NCBI RefSeq assembly: GCF_947623445.1
Contig: NC_135244.1
Span: 2,294,001 to 2,358,000, forward strand
Origin: Clavelina lepadiformis
Lineage: Eukaryota; Chordata; Ascidiacea; Aplousobranchia; Clavelinidae
DNA: 64,000 nucleotides
Reading direction: 5' to 3'
Shown: piece by piece, positions 27,397 through 41,349 of the stretch
Layout of the letters: every line of letters begins with the position of its first letter
How positions within the stretch are numbered: position 1 is the first letter of the stretch
Made by a program: the position numbers and the translations under genes
The notes under the pieces: model-generated
Database searches by the model: none
Seen by the model: the letters and a program-made list of their open reading frames with translations, nothing else
Told to the model about the DNA's origin: nothing

Positions 27397-29375
27397 TCAG
27401 ATGGAGTGTTTTTCTCTCACTCTTGCCAGCAATTCCTTTCTTACACAATCAACAACACTTGGTTGAGACAAGCATTCAACGAAATCTTGAAATGTGACAG
27501 AACTCAATGACTGAGCATTTGATTCATTAAGGCGAGGCCTTTTAGAATCAATGTTTTCATGAAACGCATCCCCGTCATCTAAAAATTTCCAGTGCTGAAA
27601 TATTTCTGCTGCGTGTTTGAGACAATATCGTTTGAGAATGACACCATTAACATCTTGTAAATGTGACGTCTCACTGTCGCATCCACAACCAGTCTGAGTT
27701 GTGTCAACCCGATTTTCTTCGACAGGACTAGTTTTGTAGATTGTCTTCATATTCAAACGTTGAACAAGCGCTCTATCAAGTAATGTCACGTTTTCAGACA
27801 ATGATGTCATTGTTTCTGTGGGATTTAACCAATTACAACAAGCAATGTCATGGTTTTCAGCGTAACCCATACTGGAGCCAACCAATAGTCTTGTCACAGC
27901 TTCGCATATGTGATTATCGGCATCATTTTCCTATGGAAAAGGAGTTAGGCTATCACTCAACACATAACAAATAAAATGGTTGTAAAAGAACAGAAAGTTG
28001 TTCTGCTAGTTTCAATCACTCAACCTTGACAACATATAACAGAAAAAGGGAAAAAGGTAATTACCATTGGAAACCAGGCATTGATGCTGACGCTCAACTC
28101 CATATTCTCAACATAATGCCACCAATGCTGTGGTACGTACAACATATCGCCAGGGTGCAGATCCACAATGTATGGATGACATTTCAAATATCTGTTTTCA
28201 CAAAGTGATTACCCACTAAATGTCACAGTTGTGAATGAAAACATGAAATCACATCACATGAAAACATTCGTGTCTTTTATACAATGCAAATACACTGGTA
28301 ACTATTTGCTTATTCACTGCACTATATGACAAAAATTAATCTTACTTTGGATACCTGGTGACATCTGGTTTGGCAACATCAATTCTACTGAAAACACTTG
28401 ATTCTTCATATGGCAGTCTTGTTGGGTAAAGGTATTCGGAGTCCGAAGGAGGAAAGAGAACCCATCTTTTGCTTCCAAACACCTAAAATCATTCTGTTTC
28501 TGAAAATGTCTTTATAGTATGAAGTAAAAATTGTATGAGACTAAAATAATTTAAACAAATATTCACTGAATGAATATCGGTAAAAACGGAATTTTTCTGA
28601 ACCTTGTTTCAGATCAGCGACACTTAGCAAATGTTGAATATTTCATTTTCAGCAAACAAAATTAATCATTAACTGTACTCTACAGTGCCTTTTGTGTCTA
28701 TTGTTACTGACACCACCTACAACACACGTCAACCAACAATGTTGGCGCTCATAGATCATTGCACTCTCACAGAACAATAGTGTGAAAACGTTACCTGGAC
28801 TACAAGATTGAATCCATATGTGTCATAATGACAAGGTGTGTTTGCTTTTTTCGTTCCAATCCAAATTGTGCTATCCAGGCCTTCATTTGGCCCAAATCCA
28901 AGGGTATGCCACGGCACATAATCAAAGACATCAAAGTTGGTAATATTGCCGAACAAATCTCTCATATAAATGTAGTCCGCGTACCCCCAACATTCGTTTG
29001 GATCAATCCCTTTAAAATCCAAACCACTGTTCTGCTTCTTAATCCAAGCAAGGAATTCCTTCATTGTAGAATGCACATATCTGCAATCCCCTTCCCACTG
29101 AACGCCTAACCAAGAGAGAGTCTTAAATATTTTGATTTGGTGAAACTTGTTTCAAGCTTTTTTAAGTATTATGGTATTGACAAACCTGGGTAATTTTGTT
29201 TTATTTCTCCGATTCTAAATTTCAGTTTCTTGTCATTCAGAATATCACTAAGTGCTTCAGGAGTTAATTTTAAAGCCTCCCATTCTTTTATTTGTGAGAA
29301 GTTTCGAAAGATTGTTGGCCTTTTAATGCACCCATTTAAAATATATGTTTTGATATCAATAAAGTTGCAATCCAT
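27397..29375 (-). CDS. HSPBAP1: HSPBAP1-like JmjC-domain protein, 5 exons
   Basis: JmjC-fold protein of the Fe(II)/2-oxoglutarate oxygenase superfamily; the mammalian protein binds HSPB1 and has no settled substrate. Exons: 29375-29186, 29105-28795, 28482-28346, 28191-28065 and 27930-27397. They total 1299 nt (432 aa) against 488 in human, with continuous phases. Family blocks: IKRPTIFRNF, ECWGYADYIYMRDLF, STIWIGTKKANTPCHYDTYG, SKRWVLFPPSDSEYLYPTR, MLYVPQHWWHYVE and CCNWLNPTE. The iron ligands are visible as H-x-D in CHYDTYG and the distal His in QHWWHY; the Lys of SKRW is the likely 2-oxoglutarate contact. TTTCAG directly precedes the ATG, so this may be an internal exon and the true N-terminus could lie in an unseen upstream exon. 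Confidence 0.92.
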
Positions 29376-29809
29376 CTGAAATCACAATCAAATTTTCTGT
29401 AGATGGATTAAATTGATACATACAGGTAATTCAAATTTAGTGGTGAAATGACTTGTGCTAAAGTCTACCAATAGATATTTCATTAAATAAAATCAATTGC
29501 AGTTTAAGAAAAACAAGAAAAGCTTTGATGTCTTTTAAAACAGAGTTTTAGAAGCTACAAGTTCTAACAGGAGTAGGCCGCGATAGATTTTAATATTTAT
29601 AATTTTTTGACATCAACCTTACCGCCGAAAACCTTCTTACTTAATTTAAATAGATTAAAAAATTAAACTATAAATTACTTTGTGCTATTACATCGATCTG
29701 AAAGCAAGTTGCCAAAGAAAATACAACAAAACAAACCTACAATTAAAGAATTAGACGCATAAACGAGTAAACTAAAACCTAAATCATTTTTAAGAGACAA
29801 AATATTTCA
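29376..29809 (-). other. Short spacer between two co-oriented genes
   Basis: This stretch holds the 3' flank of the C22orf39-like gene and the 5' flank of HSPBAP1. ATTAAA on the minus strand (TTTAAT at about 29588) could be the upstream gene's polyadenylation signal. At 434 bp the pair could be an operon of the type known in ascidians; nothing in the sequence proves it. Confidence 0.35.
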
Positions 29810-30142
29810 TTAACCACGCGGCTGGTACTGTAGTTGGCCTGGAAAATGCCACATCCTTGGTGGTTCAGTTCTGTACTCCCACACATTGGTGCGATTCTTC
29901 ATTAAAGTGTCAGCTTTAGTTTTTTCACTTTTCAAAAGTTCTGCTCTTGCGCTGACGTCACCATGTCTATGCCATGCAATGCAGTTTTCGTAATCTCTTT
30001 TCCATTTTGCACAGTCAAGCTTTGTATCGCCATAAGCATAGTATCGATGAAATTTACTTGACCACTTGCTGCAGTCTTTATATTCATTCCAATATAGATC
30101 ACATTGCTGTGAAGATTGCTGGTCATGATTTGACGAACTCAT
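29810..30142 (-). CDS. C22orf39: C22orf39 (UPF0545, PANTS) homologue, twin CX9C protein
   Basis: Single-exon protein of 110 residues. Two C-x9-C pairs are visible: CDLYWNEYKDC near residues 14-24 and CAKWKRDYENC near 44-54. Between them is the HRYYAYGD block. The same spacing and the block H-x-Y-Y-x-x-G occur in human C22orf39, a small synaptic protein called PANTS. Twin CX9C proteins usually form a disulfide-bonded helical hairpin. The tail ends in WEYRTEPPRMWHFPGQL, matching the family's WxxP...WHLP ending. Length is close to the human 105 aa or so. The start is the first ATG; no intron is needed. Confidence 0.88.
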   Translation of the reverse strand: MSSSNHDQQSSQQCDLYWNEYKDCSKWSSKFHRYYAYGDTKLDCAKWKRDYENCIAWHRHGDVSARAELLKSEKTKADTLMKNRTNVWEYRTEPPRMWHFPGQLQYQPRG

Positions 30143-33100
30143 TTTATTTCTCAGAAAAAACTACTACTGTGGTAAGTCCGCAAGTTAAAACAGCGTTTTC
30201 TCTGTTAAAAAAACAGAAGGTTATATACCTAGGCTAGTGGCTAGCCTAACATTCAAAAATTGATGGCTGGATGAAATGTGATGATGATCGATCACACTTC
30301 CCAGTTCTTAACATTACACCGAACTAAAATAAATTAACCTGTAATTATCCTCAATTATAAGTCTATGATATTACAGCAATAGGTCTAACGTACGTTACGA
30401 AACCACATCAGTCCGCATGACCGTCAGCAGATTGCCACGAAAAATGCTTATGACTGAGTGGTGTAATCAATCAATCAAAGCAGCAATATTAACAAATTTC
30501 TATTTTGGGAAAGCCCCTAAAAGTGACATTTTTAATCTTATAGACATCTTTGCAATGTTTCGGTCGAAGCTAAAGTAGAAACAACAAGAAAATTGGTTGT
30601 TTTTTTTGTGTTCAAGTTGTCTAAATTGTCAAAGTAAAGAAAGTTACTTTTATTTTAAGTTTAAATTAGGACAAAGGCAGAAGAAAAGTATAGGGAACTG
30701 CATGGTATTAAAAAAATAAATACAAAAGCAAGAAAGGTACTACCAATCAAAACATTCAGCAAAGGTTGTGAGGACATGTTTAACTCATTTTAAGGGCAGC
30801 ACGAATAAGATCAATGATATGGTGTGAACTGGCGAAAAAAAGGTAAAAAAGGAAAAGGTAAAAAATACTATTTATTAATACGGTTAATTAATACTACTAT
30901 TTAAAAATACGGTATTTTACAATAACAAACTAGATGTAAAGATAATAATAAAAGAGGGTTTTTAGCACAATATTTTAGTTCACTTAACTTATACCTTATC
31001 GCTACAATTAAACCCTCTTCTTATTCTCCAGTACGCTTGCAGGAGAACTAAAATCTCCTCTTGCAGCGTTGCACAATTTTTTCTCGGGATAGCCATCGAA
31101 CTATTGCTTGAAGCAAAAGGCTTGAATACGCTGAATTTAGTTCATCGCAAAGTTTTGAAAACTTTCAAAACTGATACTTTGGCACAAAATGACAAAACTT
31201 CAAATAATATTTGTCACAAATGTTTTGTAACAAGCACTTCGTGATGATTTATTCGTTTTTATATAATGCTTGATACTTTTTTCCTGATTTAAGCTACCAA
31301 CCCCGACCCCGCAAATCAACAGTTGTCGTTACTTTTGTCAAGTTTGGTTGCAAATTAGCTATGATTCAGTTTCTCATGCAACAATGTTTATACTTTGTTT
31401 CAAAGTTCATCTTTTTTCTTGAAATCGTGCTGTTAGACAAAGGAATTTCTTTTTGCTTTGCTGGGCACTCATCATCTAATTCTAAAACGACCTCGCAAAT
31501 GTCTATCACTGTTGGTATAGAATTAAAATTTCGGCCTATTTTGCTATTGCAACATGCATTGCATTATTCCAATTGGTAAAGGTTTGAAACTTGTAACTTA
31601 TGCATATTCAGTAACAGCAAAAATATAAACCAATGTTAACAACTGTGGATCAGTATAATACCTGTTCATACCCGAATTAGGAGTGGGCGATTGCCGTATA
31701 TTCAGTGAAATATAACCAACGAGATAAAATTGATTAATTTTGGTTGTCTGTCAGGTTTATTATGTTCTTTAAGTTTAAGTTGGATGAACGATGATGAACG
31801 TGCTTGCATATCGGCTTCCGGCATCGCATATTCTTGTTTTTGTCTGAACGCTGTGAAATAGAACGAAAGTAATAACTTTTTCGGCAAATGAACGTGTTGT
31901 CCATCCTTTATCAAGCGGACAAGGTGACAAACACTACAGTATTTCTACCACAACGTCTTTTTCGGTAATGTACGGTACGCTGTGTGATATAAATTGGATT
32001 GGTCGCTGCATGCCCAAGGGAATTTTCCCAAGAAAACGTTGTTTAACCAAGAGCGAACAGTGTCATCCCCATTGTGAAGGGGAGATAATATAACAAGATT
32101 GTTTGTTTTTCGACATCTGTTGTTTGTACAGTTCATCAAACGTACACCCTTGTTAATCGTTCAAAATCCATCGACCACATAGCCTACTATATTGTTTTAA
32201 ACAACCATTGCTTAGCGACGCCAAATAAACCGCGTCATTAACACATGACGTGCGTAAAGCTATAACCGCTTTCGATAGACACAATCAAGTTTCGCCTCGG
32301 TAATAAAGTGACCTAACTCAGGTGGGCTTTGTTTTTAACGCAAGCGCCGCGGTCTGTTAACTGTTTTGGTCCGTTCCGCAAAGTGGACACTAACGAACCG
32401 GCGAAGGCTTCATTTAAGGGAAGTAAAGTTAAATTGCAAGCAGCGTTTATAATAGTTCACCGTGAAAACCGTAGGTTTGAGTAGTTTCTTCTCACTTAAA
32501 TATCAGCCTAGTTTTAAAGTTGCAGTATGTACGTCTTCAATATAACCTTATTCTAAAAACTATCATTTAATCTAAGTTAACCCTTAATGCAGTCAATTTA
32601 CCCTTAATCTTTTATTAACATTTTATTACGTTCTATAACTGTACAAGACGATGACTAAAAATGGATTTGGTTTTGTTAAAACTAAAACGCGATTTGAACA
32701 ATTCGATGCAAGTTTATCCAGCAGAGCTTACATATACGGTAGTTGGTAATGACACTAGGTTTAAATATTTGAGGTTATAATTTGTTGAAATACTTTGACC
32801 ACTAACGACACTTCAAGCAGAGTGTTTTGGCCGTAGCAATAAATAGAGTACCCTATAAGTTGTCATTAAAAACAGACATAAAGTTTAATGACTTTTCCAC
32901 CAGATTCTCGAAAAACATTTTTTCTTGCATCTGACCAGATACTTAAAAGATGAGAATTTTGACCAAAATGAGTTGCAATTCGCTCTGTACTAGATTAGCC
33001 ATGAATGCCACGTCATTTTTGCCCTTAGCTGCTTTGGCTATGCTTCTAGATAAAGGAAATGGCGTCATTGCTATACAGAGTCAGTGCAAAAACTTCCAGA

Positions 33101-36100
33101 AAACCGGAAACTTGAAATAAGGAAATAGGCACTATCCTGTGCTTTGTGTAGTATAGAGGTGTACTGAAACTAAATTTCTTTGAGAGAGAGAGGAAGCCTG
33201 TAAGGTGCTTATAATAATTTCATTATGGATGAGTGAAAGAATTTTGGCTCGCTTGACGTATCGTCTGTTTGTTTTGTGACGTTTAACAATGGCGTTCCTT
33301 TTTATCCAAATTTATAGTGGGGTTTATCCTGAATGTAAATAGTGGCGCATTTTTAATTTATGTTTCAGTATTTTATATTCTTTGCAAAATTATTGATATT
33401 TATTTGCAAAAATATTGGGTTATCATTTCGCAGAAAAGTATTGTTTTGTCCGACGCATAAATACAGTCTAAACTAAAACAGCATAAGTTTGTAGTAGGCC
33501 TCCCGCTCCACACCTATATTCGCATGTAAAACACCAACTATGGTTTCCAGGTACCATTGATTACCGATTCAATACTGCAGTAGCGTAGTCAATGCTCTTT
33601 GCGCCAATATAGATATCTTCGTGTCATAGAGCTATAATTATAATTGATTGTCTCACTTACAAGTGCGTGGTTCCTCAGGATAAGGCCAATTTTAGAGCTC
33701 TACCGCAATTGGTTCAGTGCTCTTTGCTTCTGGTAAAGCAGGGAGGCTTTAAAGAGAAAACGGTACCAAACCAATCCCTTTTGTTTCAAATATTATTCGC
33801 TCGCCTTTATCAGATTATGAGCGAACCCTTACGAAAAACTTATAGATAAATAAGGAATACGCTAGCTCGCTTATCAGCCGCTAGGAATTTCCGAATACGG
33901 GGAACTGCCGTTTAGTGGAACGCAATTCAAATGTAGATTCTCACGTAAGCTAACGCTAGTCAGAACGTAGACCTGCTGTATAGGCGGCGGCTTGCTGCGA
34001 AAGGTCGTTTCCAGACTGGGAGAAATAACAGGATAAGAGAAAAATTTAACACTCTTTTTACTGATACAATTAGTTAAATTTTTGGTTCAAAGATACAGAT
34101 TAGCACAGGCTATTAGGTGTTAATCTTCATCTGGTTATAATTAAGCAATCAGTTTTTGTAAGTTTTTTGTCTTGCGTAAGCTTCAGAAAGTATTGAAATT
34201 TTACTGCACAGAGGATTACCAATCGTCTCTAACTAAAGAACGTTTCTTTATGCAGCTGTTAGTTACTTGCGCTTGTCTTTTATGAAGGCATCAAAAACCG
34301 TTTATTTGAAAAACGTTTATAACTTATATGAGTGGTATTTCAAGTTAGTATCCAACTCAGAATGTGACTGAAGACTGGGCCTAATCTTTGTCGAATTTAA
34401 TGCAAGCTCGCTCAATACAAGTTAGGCCTCTTCGTAACCTTCATCGTTGTAGAGCCTCATCCCGATTCGTTTAAACTTAAGCATCTCGTTTTTATGCTGG
34501 ATAAGTTAGTAATTTTAGGCTTTGTTATGCAAAATTCAACACATGTATTGAGTTTTAGGGTAGCACTGCGTTTTTTTTCACTGCGTCCGTGAAAGTTTAT
34601 GAACATAAACTAGAAGCAAACGACGGTTTAACGCACTTGTACAAGTTTGTTGCAGCAATAATTATTATCAGTTAATATCTCGTGGAATGGGTGAAAATGC
34701 TTTTTTGTGTAAAATGAGGCGTTAAGTAGCGTGTACGTTAGATATCTACATATCAAGAAGATTTATTGTAACACTGTGCCGCTAAGACGATCTACAATTT
34801 GCGTGGTGGCGCCTATGAGAATTTTAGCAGTAAGCGAGTCGCTACACTACATTTGAATGCAGTTTACAACTTTTAGGTTTTGTGATTAAGGTATACACAT
34901 TACACAGTGCTCCCCAAAACAAACCACTTTTCGATTATTATGCTATGGCAGTTAACGAAAACACACAGTTTTTTTTATGTTTAGCAAAACATTTTATGCT
35001 AAAACACATTAAACGCACGTTGGTTAACTTATGGTTATTTACTTGTCCAGCATACGTTATGCTATGTGACACATTAATTAACGCGATTATGACACAATAA
35101 TCGCTAAAATAAAATGAATATTATTCAAAACTGTGTAAGGATAGTTAAGGCCAACCAGTTAAAAGCAGGCAAGAAAGGCAAAGGATTTAGTAAGTTTGGG
35201 AATTTAAGTAAAGAATTTTTGTTGCGACTATACCGTAATATTAGCTAATACCGTTTTGGAGAACTGGAATACTGTACTGCTTTTTGTGTAGTAGAAAACT
35301 TTTAGGCAGGCTCTACCAGTAGGCTAATACACTAGTGTTAGACTGCTACGATACCGCTAACTTTGCAAACCACATGCGAAATTGTTTTAAAAGTTTGCGT
35401 ATCAACTATTAATAATCATGTACGCGATTGTCCTAGTCTCTACTGAATTTAAAACGTTTCTGTTTTCTGTGCAAATTCAAACCGTTTGATAAAAAGTTGC
35501 CATATTTCTTACAGTAGCTTACAGCATCGTACCTTGGTACCTGTACTGTTAGGCCTATTTGTTTAGACCAAGCGTGCCCACTGCCAACGTAGCAGTCCGG
35601 TCTCAGGGTTTTCCAGATTTTGAACCTCTGAATTTTCTTCATTTTTAAAACAATTTGTTAAATAGAACAACAACGTTAATCAGATATTTTTTAACGAAGT
35701 TATTTGGCTCATGGCTTAATAGGATATGTAGCAAAATTATTCGATATTGGCTAAACTGGGGGTCATACCGTTGTCAAGAGAATTTATCTTCACCTATTGT
35801 GACGTAATACTTCCGGGCTGGTTAATGGTTAAATATCTGACTAAAGATAAGCTTATTAAAAACTGTATGATGACAAACTTTCATGCCATCATATTCAACG
35901 TGTCTTTGTTGGCTAGGCTAGAACGTTTACACTATGATATTTTTCTGGTTAATTTATGTGGTCTGCCGTTAATGTGTAAACTGAACCTGGATAAAGTAGG
36001 ATAATTTAGGTGTTTCGAAGTTAGCTAAGTAGCGAGGAAAGTTTTACATGTAAACGCTTGTTGACTTAACAAGTTTAATTAAAGTATACCACAATCATTC

Positions 36101-37624
36101 ATTTGTCTACGTACCGGTTTTGTGAAACCAAGCTGACACAACAGGTGATTAATATGCGAAATCCGTGAAGCCAACTCTAAATCGATCGAATTGCGCTGTC
36201 TTCCCACTCGCAAGTAATTACCGAACTATCGTATCTACCTTAACTTGGGTCACGTGAGCTCTACTACCAGGTGTTACGGTTGGTTTAATAACGTAGCGTA
36301 ACGGTACAGCTAACAGCTCTGGATAAGTTCTCATTTTGGTGGAAATTTCCCGTCTGTAAACTTGCGTAATACCCCGGCGCCACGTTAGACGGGATGATGG
36401 GAGTTTTGTACATTTACAAACTTTTCTGAAAGTGAGCTTTTAGCAAACTTGCAACTAACAGTGAAATGAAATATCAACATTCTCCAAAAAATTTACTAAA
36501 TTAAAACTCCTTTCGGCAACGAGTTTTTCAGATAAAAATGTTGCAGTTGACTAAGATTTAAATCTTTGTAAGGTGCTTACTTACTATCAATAAGTGTGTT
36601 TTAAACGCAAAAGACGACTTTAGGCCAGCTCTGTTCTACTCTGAATTCAACATGTGTTTTTTTTTCGTTAAGTTTAAGTGGTTTTCGTTCATTGTTTGCA
36701 TCTAAAAGTCACGAAAATTACGAATAAATCAGGGGAATGCTTCTCGAAGAACACTGGTTAAACTTTTTATTACTACAAACCACGTTATTCAGTTTTACAA
36801 GCTTCGAATTCCAGTTAGTAGCGTTTTTCCTTATTTGTTTAATTACGTCATCATTGATTACAATTGATCATTTACGCTCTAAGTCTATAATATAAAACAA
36901 AGTTAAGATATCGACACGACAGTTAAGATACTTACACTTTCCTTGTGAAGTAAACAATGAGATAAAAAGTGAAATAACTTTAGAAACGTGTCAACTGATC
37001 CTTCCGTGCGGTATTGCCTATTGTTGGTTGAGAACCAAAGTTTTTGTGCTTAATGAAGACGTTTGTTCTGCTGGGTATTCAGCTCATACTGAAATCGCAA
37101 AAACGTTAGTTTACCAGTAATCGCTATGAGCCGTAGATATAGGCAAAAACGTAACTATGCCAACATACGAAAACAAGACATACATTGATACAGTACGTTG
37201 TATACATATACGTTGTAATGATAACATAGTGGTGAATCATCTACTTGGTAGAAGGCTGTTTTTCAAACGTCAGTCTGTTGCAAGGCTGTTGAAAGAAGGA
37301 AAGTTTTGACATTTCCTGAGTATACTAAGTAAACGTTTAATTAGAAGTTCAAATCAAATGGATTGCAGTAGCTCATGTTTAAATCTACAAGGAGAAATTA
37401 TTTTAAACCTATATAAGCTTGGTAGCACGTGCATAGATGTACAACGCAGCTTTATTTCGACATATACTGTGAAATGTAGATTATTGAAAGATGGCAGATA
37501 TGTACCCTTTCTAGCGGTAAAGCCGTGCAGTTAGTAATAATCTAACTTAATTACTTTGCTAGGCATAAGGTGTCCGGTTTTGTGATACGTGACATTATTT
37601 TTGCACGGTTTCACTGTAACCTTC
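30143..37624. other. 7.5-kb stretch with no supported gene
   Basis: AT-rich sequence with many short open frames, none with family content or flanking splice sites. I see A-rich low-complexity sequence near 30835-30870, a short GAGAGAGAG run near 33183, and no complete transposon with matched ends. It ends at the start of the glycosyltransferase gene on the plus strand. Promoter and enhancer sequence, or an unrecognised non-coding RNA, could be here. Confidence 0.4.
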
Positions 37625-40121
37625 ATGTCGCTACTTCGATTTCTGCAGCGTTTCTCCCTCAAATTCGGACTCGCAGTCATCGTTTCCCTGCTCTGTATAA
37701 GTGCACTCGGTCTGCAGATACAATGGTAAAAATCACTTTTCTACGGTAATGTAGACTTGCAGTATTTCAGATGAAGCCTTCAAAAATTAGTTTAAATTTT
37801 ATTCACGTTTATATTTTCCCCAAGATATGACCCGTTTTGTGACGTCATAGGTCTATGATGCATCTCGAAAGACAGTTGGAAACAAATGTGGACTACGGAC
37901 AAGTGGAAGTTACCCACAGAATGTCCCCCAAGAAAGCTTACGTAGGATGCCCCAAGGAGAAACATGACAATGACGTCATCCAACGTCTTTCTTCAATAGG
38001 GGGAATTTACATGGAAATAACGAATCAACAGCGCCCGCTAGCGAGATTTTTCAAGCGTCCTTGGAAGGTGGAACGCGCAATTCAAAACGGAGAATGCGGA
38101 TACGAGCCAGGTAATTAAGTAAATATTGGTTGTGTTTAAAGTCGTGGGCAATGTTAAGTTTTTTCACAATTATTTTCAAATATGTTGTCTTCATTGAATG
38201 CTGTTATTTCTTGTATAAATATTTCAGCATAGCCTCACTAGACATTTGTAAACCTAGAAATAAAAAAGTATTATCAACACAGCAATCGGCTCGTAGTCAC
38301 ACGAATAAGAGTTAGTAATCGGGCTGTTCACACGCTTTTTTCCCTTCTTTAACTCAAAGCGCTTTCGGTCTTTTCATTTTTAATCTACCTTGATATTCCT
38401 TTGGTTGAATCAGTAACCTCCGCAGTCATAATAACATCATAATACTTTTTATCCTGGAACAGACCACACGAAATGGAATATGGTGTTTCTTGTCAAGTCT
38501 GCGATCAAAAACCGCAACAGACGCGACGCGATTCGCTCAACGTGGGGCAGCGTGAAAATCTACGATGACGTCATGTTTGAAACCGTGTTTATTCTCGGCA
38601 GCAGCAACGAGACGTCGGATCTGGACGACATTGAAGTTGAGAGTTCCCTGCACGGCGATATTCTGCAGTATAACCTACACGACTCTGCAAAGTAAGAAGA
38701 TTTGTTTGTATTTTTGCCACGTCTTGTTCCTGATGCGTTTTAAATATTTTCAATGATGTTGGATTTCAAACAAGAGTTCGTGAAGCTCCAGTATATCACC
38801 GCCATTTTTTCGTGATGAACGGATGGTTTTGATGATTGGATATTTGTTTTTTTTTCACCAAACTAGTTTTATGTATCAGGGCCAAGTAACAAAAGCAAAT
38901 ATCGCTAATGTATTGCGATTGTTATTTGCTACAAGCAGCCTTCTTTAAAAAAAGCTCTGGTAGAACGATAATTATTAACAGCACTGATCACTGTGAACCG
39001 AACTTGAGTTGTTTTGAACGTTTAGAAAAGCGCGTGTCAACCGCACAGCGTTACGAATGCAACGTCTGGGACACGAAATTGCTTTACTTTAAACTTTTCA
39101 CCATTTTTTGTTTACAGTAAACCTGAAAAAAAAGTTTAACTTTACGCAAGAATATATGCTTTTTCCTAAAATTGTATTTGTTATTCAGAACAGTGCCGGA
39201 AAAAGTTGTCGCAGGAATGCAGTGGTCGTCGGAAGCTCTCACCGCTAGGTGGCAGTACGCGTCTATAGATGACGACATGGTGCTGAACCCGCAAAATCTG
39301 GTCAACTATTACAACCAACTTCTTTCGAATCATTCGGACAGCTTGGGTAAAGTATGTTTCGACGACCTACCTCTGGTATGCGTATACAGCTACCAGTCCG
39401 CCGACCCACCGGCCCGCAAAAAAACGTCTAAGTGGTACATGCCGCCAGAAAACTTTCCTGGGGATGTCTGGCCTGTGTACTGTCGTGGCGGCCTCTATAC
39501 TACAAGCCACGCCATGGTTCGTGATCTTTTTGCGGTTTCCAGAAGAACAACACATCTTTATCTCGATGACGTCTGGATCACCGGGTTTATGAGGAGAAAA
39601 TTGCGTGGCGGGGATTACAACATTGTGGTAAGCACGATTGACATCTTAATTTTATCGGTTATTTTTGTTGGTATTATAAAATATACTCCAGTACGTGATG
39701 ACATATAGGAAATCGGTATTTTTGAAATCGTGTTGATTATAGTCTGCAACATAGTTAAAACACAAGCATATAACAGAACTCTGATTTGACCAATTTTATT
39801 GTGACGGTTAGGTCGTATCCGTCAGGAGATGGAGCTTTTGCAATCGAAACACAAAATCTAACAATACGTCAAGTAGAAAAATGCAGTCACATGTGCGCGG
39901 CAACCAAGGCTTAACCATTTCCTTTTGTGCTTCAGGCTGCCCCTCACTCAATCATGTCAGACCATCAAGCTCTCCAGGATACTGACGTCCGGGAACTGCT
40001 GGTGAAGCACCTTTGGGGGAATATCAACAGCATCAAAGTGAACGTCCCGATACGCATCTTGCAAGTTTGGAAAGAGTTTGAACCGACAATAAAGGACCAC
40101 ATACAGTGCAGAATCACTTAA
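37625..40121 (+). CDS. Beta-1,3-galactosyltransferase-like GT31 enzyme, 5 exons
   Basis: Golgi type II membrane enzyme expected to transfer a sugar from UDP-Gal or UDP-GlcNAc in beta-1,3 linkage. Exons: 37625-37725, 37851-38110, 38463-38691, 39189-39627 and 39936-40121. They total 1215 nt (404 aa), with matching phases. Exon 1 gives a short basic N-terminus and one membrane segment (LAVIVSLLCISALGL). The catalytic part shows FLVKSAIKNRNRRDAIRSTWG, with the family's R-R-x-x-I-R-x-T-W, then DILQYNLHDSAK, the metal-binding DDD in ASIDDDMVLN, and LDDVWITG where most members have EDV. WPVYCRGGLYTTS is the usual P-Y-C-x-G-x-x-Y block. AATAAA at 40650-40655 is the likely polyadenylation signal. Acceptor specificity and orthology to a particular B3GALT or B3GNT cannot be read by eye. 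Confidence 0.88.
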
Positions 40122-41349
40122 GATGATACTAAACCGCATGAACGCGCGGTTTAGTTTGTTTTCTGGACTGGATCAGAAGAGTGATCCATCGCAAGCTGAT
40201 TTCGCGCTGGTTCAGTTTTACCGGTGGGAGTCGTTGATTTAAGCGCTCGCAGAAATCACTCTACGCCCACAACGAAAAACTTTACCTTACTATTGTTACA
40301 TTTTATTGTTTCAAGTTTATAATTTGAACTATGCATTGATTTGACCTATTTGCAACGATACATGTGTTATTGTGGTGTAAAGCTGCTACTTTTTTATCAT
40401 CGATATTCGTCGATCTTCAAAACAAATGAGTTTGCATTAAACGATACATGTCGTCTTTTTGTTTGTTTTTGACAACAACAACAATTATGACGTTGCTTGA
40501 CGTCGTTGATTGCGTCAAGCGACTGAGTTTTGTTTGTATATTAGAAAAATTATTCTGCTGGAAAAATGTGTTTTTTTTCTTTTAAATTAAATTGTTTTTC
40601 TTCTGATTCATCAAACCTTTGACCTCAATGCTGAAGCTTTGTGGAAGATAATAAACACTCGCGTGCTTACTTGGAAAACCTCTGCAGGCTTTTACAAGAG
40701 ATTTTACATTTGCACAATGATTATACTGGGGAACAATTTTGAACAAAAAATTTGTTGACTTTGATTTTGCACTTGATTTAGGCTAATTCCGGTGTGCTGA
40801 ATTCAAAAATGCCGCCAGTTTTCTTCTATCACGTCAAGTTTTTGCTCTACAGCATACATCCAAAATATGCAAATTTTCACGACTTTAGTTGTATTGTTTT
40901 TCCATTTGTAATAGGAATGCACAGGCTAATCATATTGTAAGTTATATACAAGAAGAATCAACTGAATTATTAAGCAAAAAAGGCACAGGCCTCGATTTAG
41001 GTCGATGCTTTTCCCCCATTTTTGGTTGGAGGATGCAATCATCCAACGAAACTAGATAAGAATGGTAAAATTGAAGTTAGTTGCTTTCCACTTTCAACCA
41101 TGTATGTACTCGTACTTTCCAGGAAAACAGACAAGCAAGAAAATAATATCTGTTCCTATCCCTGCATAGTGATGATTGGTGGTTCCAGGTTCATAACATT
41201 TCACACTATTGTGCAATTTTGCATCAGTAACTGTCAAATGCCTTTAAAAAAATGACGACTCGGTTACACCACACGTTTAAAAAGCTTGTCAACTGCGCTC
41301 AAAACACGTGTTGCCTCGCTTTGAAGTTGTAGTTTCATAAAAGTGTGGA
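40122..41349. other. 3' flank and intergenic
   Basis: Contains the polyadenylation signal of the glycosyltransferase gene (40650-40655). Nothing else recognisable; no inverted repeat marking the left end of the repeat-borne ORF that follows was found. Confidence 0.4.
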
